Source: JBEKCP01 sp049509515
Lineage (GTDB): Bacteria; Planctomycetota; Planctomycetia; Pirellulales; Thermoguttaceae
DNA length: 64,000 nucleotides
Reading direction: 5' to 3'
Assembly (NCBI GenBank): GCA_049509515.1
Contig: JBEKZV010000023.1
Span: 12,798-76,797 of the forward strand
Under the pieces are notes generated by a model. That model was not told where the DNA came from and made no database searches. It saw only the letters and a program-made list of their open reading frames with translations. Shown piece after piece: positions 59,687-64,000 of this stretch (within the stretch, counting starts at the first letter, position 1; each line of letters starts with the position of its first letter). Made by a program: the position numbers and the translations under genes.

Positions 59687-61204
59687 CTAAGGGCAAGGGC
59701 CAGTCGCGTGACATGACTTCCGGCGTCGAGGCCGGTCGCATCGAGTTTGATTCTCCGACTCCAGCGCTTCGGTGCGCAAAGCACCTTCCAGGTCGTCGGT
59801 TTCGCCCTGCCGTTGTGCGATCAAAAACCGATAAGTGGCCTTCCGGTTGCGGTCAACCTTCGGCGGCTTCCAGGGCAGCGCCTCGTCGTAGGTGGCTGCG
59901 ATAACCGAAGGCCATTCTCCCGCAGCCTTCGCGCGTTTCTCCTCATAGACCTTGACCACCTCCCGTGCTAACCTTGGCTCCAGCGGCCTTGCACGGGAGC
60001 GAATCCTGCTGGAGAAGCACCCCTCGATCTTTCCACCGGCAGCTTGAAGCGCGAACTGCTTCACGGATGGAAAATCAGTGTAACCGTTGTTTGATACCAG
60101 GGTCGGCTCTTCCTTGTACTTGAAAGGCATCTCTGCCGGCGTCCACCTCAACTCGCAGTTGTGTGCCCACTTCTTGACCGTGATAGGCGGTGTGAGGAAT
60201 ACCAGCCGCGAACCAAGCCTTCCTCCTTGGACAAACGCAAGCCGCGCGCCTTCAAGGTCTCTCGCGTGGTTCGGGTGCAGGAGATTCTTGGAGTGGCACT
60301 TGGTACAGCCAAAACTACCAAACTCGTAGAAGGGGTCATCCCGCTTTTCGCCTGGGTTCTTGCGTGCGCTGTCCGGCCGGTGTAGGTGGACCAAGTAGAC
60401 CTTTGGTTCGGCAGTGTCACTTGCTCCCCGGAGTTGAGTGTCTTGCTTCCTGCTTGGGACACGAGGGGAGGCGGGCCGGGGACTGCCATTTCGTCCGATT
60501 GATGTTACGAAGTCGGCGGCCTTTGCGGTGAAGGCTGGGGCCACCCATCGTGGTGGCGACCGCTGAATCGAAACGTGGCCGCCGAAATCACCGAAAATAC
60601 GCCGCATGTCAGGGGCAAGGACTTTCAGCGAGTTGCCTGCTCGGTCCGTGCTATCGACGCTGATCCGAACGGGGCTTTCCAGCAAGCGGCTATTGGCCGT
60701 ACCTTTCACGAGGACAAGCGATTTCCTTTGTCGCTGCAAAACGCGGCGATGCCGGACGTGGAAGTTGCACGAGAATAGACGGTTCAGTTCCGCCTTGGTG
60801 AAGTCGGTTGCCCTGCCTGCCCGCTCGATCTCGAAGAACCCCATCAAGTAGAGCGCCGGTTCGGCAGTGAGGCCCCATCCGCGCAGCCCGCAGTAGAAGA
60901 CGAGCAGGTCCCCGGGCTTCAGGTGCCGCAGGCCGGCCTTCGGCCCTGTCGGGTCTCCGTAGGTGAACGTCTGGAACTCCGGGTCAACGTGCATCGGCTG
61001 ATCGGCCATTCGGTCCCGCATTCCCGCTGGAAAGTAGTCGATCAGCTTTCGCCCGTGCCTCCCCAGGGTGTTGCCGTAAGTCCGCTCGTCAACCGCGTGC
61101 CCATCGGGGATCGGGATGTACTCAAACGTCCCGTCCGCGAACAGCGGTCCGTGAATGCCGCCGCAGCCGGTGTCGATTCCGATTCGCGATAGGACGACAT
61201 TCAT
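59687..61204 (-). CDS. Nmad3-like DNA-modification-associated protein with extra C-terminal domain
   Basis: This 505-residue protein begins MNVVLSRIGIDTGCGGIHGPLF and continues PIPDGHAVDERTYG, a pattern I recall as the Nucleotide modification associated domain 3 (Nmad3). It continues with HLKPGDLLVFYCGLRGW and LMGFFEIERAG (to about residue 230). The second half (residues 265-450) is separate, with FGCTKCHSKNLLHPNHARDLEGA, GSRLVFLTPPITVKKWAHN and RPLEPRLAREVVKVYEEK; I do not recognise it. Nmad proteins were predicted to act in making or reading modified DNA bases. The gene is the last of a lower-GC leftward trio and faces dapB. Confidence 0.55.
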   Translation of the reverse strand: MNVVLSRIGIDTGCGGIHGPLFADGTFEYIPIPDGHAVDERTYGNTLGRHGRKLIDYFPAGMRDRMADQPMHVDPEFQTFTYGDPTGPKAGLRHLKPGDLLVFYCGLRGWGLTAEPALYLMGFFEIERAGRATDFTKAELNRLFSCNFHVRHRRVLQRQRKSLVLVKGTANSRLLESPVRISVDSTDRAGNSLKVLAPDMRRIFGDFGGHVSIQRSPPRWVAPAFTAKAADFVTSIGRNGSPRPASPRVPSRKQDTQLRGASDTAEPKVYLVHLHRPDSARKNPGEKRDDPFYEFGSFGCTKCHSKNLLHPNHARDLEGARLAFVQGGRLGSRLVFLTPPITVKKWAHNCELRWTPAEMPFKYKEEPTLVSNNGYTDFPSVKQFALQAAGGKIEGCFSSRIRSRARPLEPRLAREVVKVYEEKRAKAAGEWPSVIAATYDEALPWKPPKVDRNRKATYRFLIAQRQGETDDLEGALRTEALESENQTRCDRPRRRKSCHATGPCP

Positions 61205-61323
61205 GTTCTGACCGCGCAGCTGCCTTCAATCGCTACGTATGCCCGACTACTTACGGAACCCATCCGCAAGTCCTACTGCATCAAACCGGTTCCGCGATTA
61301 GTCGCGGCGGGACATTCGGCCGT

Positions 61324-61941
61324 TCACGGCCCGTCGTTGGAACTGTCGAAGCAGTCCCAACAAGAATCAAGAAAGGTGGAGACGCGATTGGCAACGTCGG
61401 CCAAATGGCGAATGTTGATCTGCTCAGGGGCCGAAAAGAACGGATTACCGTCTGTGTCCGCGGGATAGCGGAACTTCTGACCGAGCGGGTCCTTGCCGTC
61501 AAACTGTTTGAGAATGTCGCCGACAGCATCATCGTCTCCTCGTGAATCGCGCGGACAAAGGTGCTCTATAACCGGCCGACACTTCTCCCATAGACTCGAC
61601 AGCCGGTGCTCGCGGAAGAGTTTCGCCACTCCCTTTGACTGCCGTGTAACAGGCTCCCCATTTCCGTCACGCCCCATGATCGTCCAGCCAAGCAGAATCA
61701 GGTGCTTGAGGGCGAGTTCCAACGAATGCCGGTAAAGGAAAATGATTGGATAGATCAAAGACTCCTGTGCGGCCGGTGTCCCAACAACATGCTGGACGAG
61801 AACGTCCGCGCCGTGCTTGTAGCCGGCGGCATACACGGGCCACCGATTCCACGCTCCACCAATGGTCGTGTTGTACCACCCGTCGTCAGTCCTGTCAAAC
61901 AATAGGTCGCCTTTGCGCGGCCACGGAACTTCAATTGGCAT
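61324..61941 (-). CDS. Unknown soluble protein with helical RHSLEL motif
   Basis: This 205-residue protein begins MPIEVPWPRKGDLLF. An all-helical core contains SLIYPIIFLYRHSLELALKHLI, followed by a charged linker and ending DVANRVSTFLDSCWDCFD. A 'YRHxxELxLK' helix is seen in several uncharacterised proteins of accessory regions; a HEPN-like fold is possible, but the canonical R-x4-6-H spacing is not met, so I do not assign it. ATG 61941 has GGGAG six bases upstream. It sits between the zinc-ribbon gene (64 bp upstream) and the Nmad3-like gene (119 bp downstream), all leftward. Confidence 0.6.
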   Translation of the reverse strand: MPIEVPWPRKGDLLFDRTDDGWYNTTIGGAWNRWPVYAAGYKHGADVLVQHVVGTPAAQESLIYPIIFLYRHSLELALKHLILLGWTIMGRDGNGEPVTRQSKGVAKLFREHRLSSLWEKCRPVIEHLCPRDSRGDDDAVGDILKQFDGKDPLGQKFRYPADTDGNPFFSAPEQINIRHLADVANRVSTFLDSCWDCFDSSNDGP

Positions 61942-62005
61942 TGGGGTCTCCCATTGACCGATGCAAACGCGCATGTGCGGCGCATCGACGATTCTTCCGC
62001 CGCAG

Positions 62006-63415
62006 CTATCGGCCCTCCTTGTCCTGGCTGTCAGCGTCGTCCAGCTTATGCAAGAGTTCCTTTGCCCTGCTGTCGAATTCCGCCTTGTGTTTTGGGCTTA
62101 TGCCTTTGTACTCCGCATCGTCTTTGTTGGAAGCCCCGGCCACCGCATTCGACAGCTTCTCTACATCCCCCAGGACTGACCGCAAGGTTGCGTCGTAGCT
62201 TGCGTCCGCCTTTTGCAGTCCCGCCGCCCGCGCCAACGCGGCCAAATCCGCAGTGAGCAGCGGTGCTGCCACCTCCGTGCGGCGGCGCGCGGCTCCCCAG
62301 CATCGCTGAAGTAGTTCGCCGGAGAGCGACTGCGTGAAAAATGGAATCTCCGTTGCGTGCAATTCAAAGTGGAGTCGCTGCATCTCGCTTTCAAACAAGA
62401 GGATTCGCTCCTTCTTCTCCCAGATTTCCAAGGCCAGCTTATGCTTCGCCATCGCCGACACCAACAGGAAACTCAGGTCCGGCAATGCCTTGCCATCGGG
62501 TGATTCGACAAAGACCTTTACGTCGCCCCACGCCTCACCCACTACCGTCGAATAGTCCTTTTGGCCGATGCCGACTTCCGTTCTCGCCTCAAGTTTCTTA
62601 ACCGCATTCAAAGCGGTCCGCGCGGATTGGGGGACTGCGCGGTAGGCTGCAATCGCGGTTTTCTGGCGCTCTTGTTCCGCACGCGATTTCTCGTCGGCGG
62701 CCCGCTTTTCTTCTTCCGCTTGGGCAAGCCGCTGTTTCTCAGCCGCCGCGCGCCGAGCCTCTTCATCGGCTTGGCGTTGCTTCTCGGCTTCTTCCGCCCG
62801 AAGCTGGTCTTGGACCTTCGGGTACAGCGCCGTTCGGGATGCTTCCGCATCGGCGAGCTTCTTAGCGAACTGCTGACTGTTGATTTTGTGGTGCTCGGCT
62901 TCCTTCAGTACCTCGTCGTAGGTCTTGTAAGCCGCGAAGGGATTGGATGGTTGCAGCCGGTTAGCCTCCTCAAGCCTGGCCGAGATGCGAGTGTCATTAT
63001 CCGCTTCCCAATTGTCACGAGTGACCACGGACCAGACGAACCAGCCGACAGCAATGGCGCAAATGGCACCGCACACGCCCATGACGATCTTGGTTGCCGC
63101 GCTCAAGCCTGATCCCTCGTCTTCCCTGGCGGCAACTTGAGAGAGAGGCCGAGCGGGGCCTGGGTGCGCGCCATCGCCCGCGCCACGGCGAACGGCGACG
63201 GCAGCGGATGCCCCATGAGTTGGTTTCGGTGACGAGGCAGTTGATGTCGGCGTGGAGATTGCTGTGGCTCCGGGGGTCGTCGCTGGCGATGGACTGGACC
63301 CAGCGGCGGGAATCGAAATTGCTCCGTTGCAGTTTGGGCACTTCGTTTTCCGGCCGGCAAGTTTGTCTTCGACCTGGAAGCCTTTATGGCACTGAGGGCA
63401 AGCGAAGCGGATCAT
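62006..63415 (-). CDS. Zinc-ribbon, single-pass membrane, coiled-coil protein of unknown function
   Basis: This 469-residue protein opens with a zinc ribbon of the MJ0042 type (MIRFACPQCHKGFQV, then KTKCPNCNGAISIP). A Ser/Thr/Pro-rich linker (residues 38-75) leads to a single membrane helix near residue 105-130 (TKIVMGVCGAICAIAVGWFVW). Beyond it a long acidic/basic coiled coil (about residues 205-265, rich in AEEEKRAADEK) leads to a mixed helical domain. This layout, a cytoplasmic zinc ribbon and an outside coiled coil or the reverse, recurs in planctomycete proteins without known function. It is the first gene of the leftward trio. Confidence 0.65.
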   Translation of the reverse strand: MIRFACPQCHKGFQVEDKLAGRKTKCPNCNGAISIPAAGSSPSPATTPGATAISTPTSTASSPKPTHGASAAVAVRRGAGDGAHPGPARPLSQVAAREDEGSGLSAATKIVMGVCGAICAIAVGWFVWSVVTRDNWEADNDTRISARLEEANRLQPSNPFAAYKTYDEVLKEAEHHKINSQQFAKKLADAEASRTALYPKVQDQLRAEEAEKQRQADEEARRAAAEKQRLAQAEEEKRAADEKSRAEQERQKTAIAAYRAVPQSARTALNAVKKLEARTEVGIGQKDYSTVVGEAWGDVKVFVESPDGKALPDLSFLLVSAMAKHKLALEIWEKKERILLFESEMQRLHFELHATEIPFFTQSLSGELLQRCWGAARRRTEVAAPLLTADLAALARAAGLQKADASYDATLRSVLGDVEKLSNAVAGASNKDDAEYKGISPKHKAEFDSRAKELLHKLDDADSQDKEGR

Positions 63416-64000
63416 AGCCTTTCCCCGGAGCAGTGCAGCATACCATGCGGCACATTGCGGTGATTATCCCACCAATGAGTGGTGGCGTCAAGCACCGGTG
63501 CGGCTCGCCATTTGGCCGAGGCGGTGCCGGGATTGCCGGGCGGCCGGTGCGGTGGCGCTGGTGCCTCGCCGGTTCGGAGTCTGTCGCGTTCCACGCAGCA
63601 CCTACCCTTATGCGGTGGCAGAGGGGTTTCGCCCGGAGAACGCTCCCGTCATCCACCGGGATAGCTGGTGGCGCGGTTTCGGCACTTTCAGCGCAGCGGG
63701 GTCGAAGTTCCTCGGCGAAACGCTACCCGAAGGCGTGCTGGGGGCGTGCTGGTGCTTGAAAGGGGGGATCACGCTAATTAGTTTTCGTTGTGGAAGGCTG
63801 TTTCTTGGGTGTTGACGCAAGGACGGCAAAGAAGCCAGCCCGACAGCAAAGGCTTCATCTGACAGATTGGGTGAGACACGCAGTTTGCGTCGCGCGCGGC
63901 CCGGGTTCCCGTTCGGCTCGGCGCAGAACATCTCCCTGTTTTAGAGGATTGCAGCCCAGTTGTGTTCGTGGCAATTGTTACTGCAACGCCTGGTCCGCCA
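63416..64000. other. No gene recognised at the right edge
   Basis: Open frames on both strands are short, mutually overlapping and of skewed composition, with nothing I recognise. The last 200 bp have no long inverted repeat. A gene could continue past the edge, but I see none that starts convincingly here. Confidence 0.5.

Overview
The window looks like a chromosomal segment of a GC-rich bacterium of the phylum Planctomycetota, probably Pirellulales-like (inference). Reasons: a DUF1559 prepilin in a compact pseudopilin operon, a FolK-deoxynucleoside kinase fusion, an HzsA-related c-type haem protein, a DUF1080 protein, a Tat-exported Gfo/Idh/MocA oxidoreductase, many GTG starts, and several families of short palindromic repeats. 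No rRNA, tRNA, CRISPR array or complete transposon was seen.

Left part (1-20.8 kb): a partial unknown gene; etfB-etfA behind acsA (acetate activation and electron transfer); a GT2 polyprenol-sugar synthase divergent from an MFS transporter; folK-kinase; Gfo/Idh oxidoreductase; HzsA-related haem protein; M20D amidohydrolase; a large secreted protein of unknown function; an aspartic protease with a PDZ domain; a DUF1080 protein; ilvD.

20.8-29.9 kb is one leftward operon: GspE-like ATPase, GspF, a giant GspF-GspF fusion, three minor pseudopilins, a DUF1559 pilin, a membrane-anchored PQQ-type propeller, and ilvD at the end. Consecutive genes share 4-bp stop/start overlaps or have close ribosome binding sites. 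It resembles a reduced type II secretion or type IV pilus assembly locus with no secretin in view.

30-41.4 kb: CapA-like protein, methyltransferase, two large GT39-type membrane glycosyltransferases, an MmeI-type single-chain restriction-modification enzyme, tilS, and an NAD-type isocitrate dehydrogenase.

41.5-53.3 kb mixes core genes (bioA, SAM hydrolase, gatB, gatA-gatC-rpmB) with accessory ones: a HigBA module with a clear promoter/operator, a possible nuclease, DUF4258/DUF2283, VapBC coupled to gatB, a homing-endonuclease-associated-repeat protein, and a DNA methyltransferase fused to an Mrr-like nuclease.

53.3-59.6 kb is core metabolism and cell function (hisN, lspA, DksA/TraR, thrC, dapB) plus a four-helix-bundle pseudogene. 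59.7-63.4 kb is a lower-GC leftward three-gene island with a probable Nmad3 DNA-modification-associated protein.

The most unusual property is the density of palindromic repeats (at least ten families). Several lie in frame inside protein-coding genes, one is bracketed by a 37-bp duplication, and one supplies a stop codon. Two genes (a glycosyltransferase and threonine synthase) have no canonical start where one is needed, but have ATC or ATT behind a good ribosome binding site.
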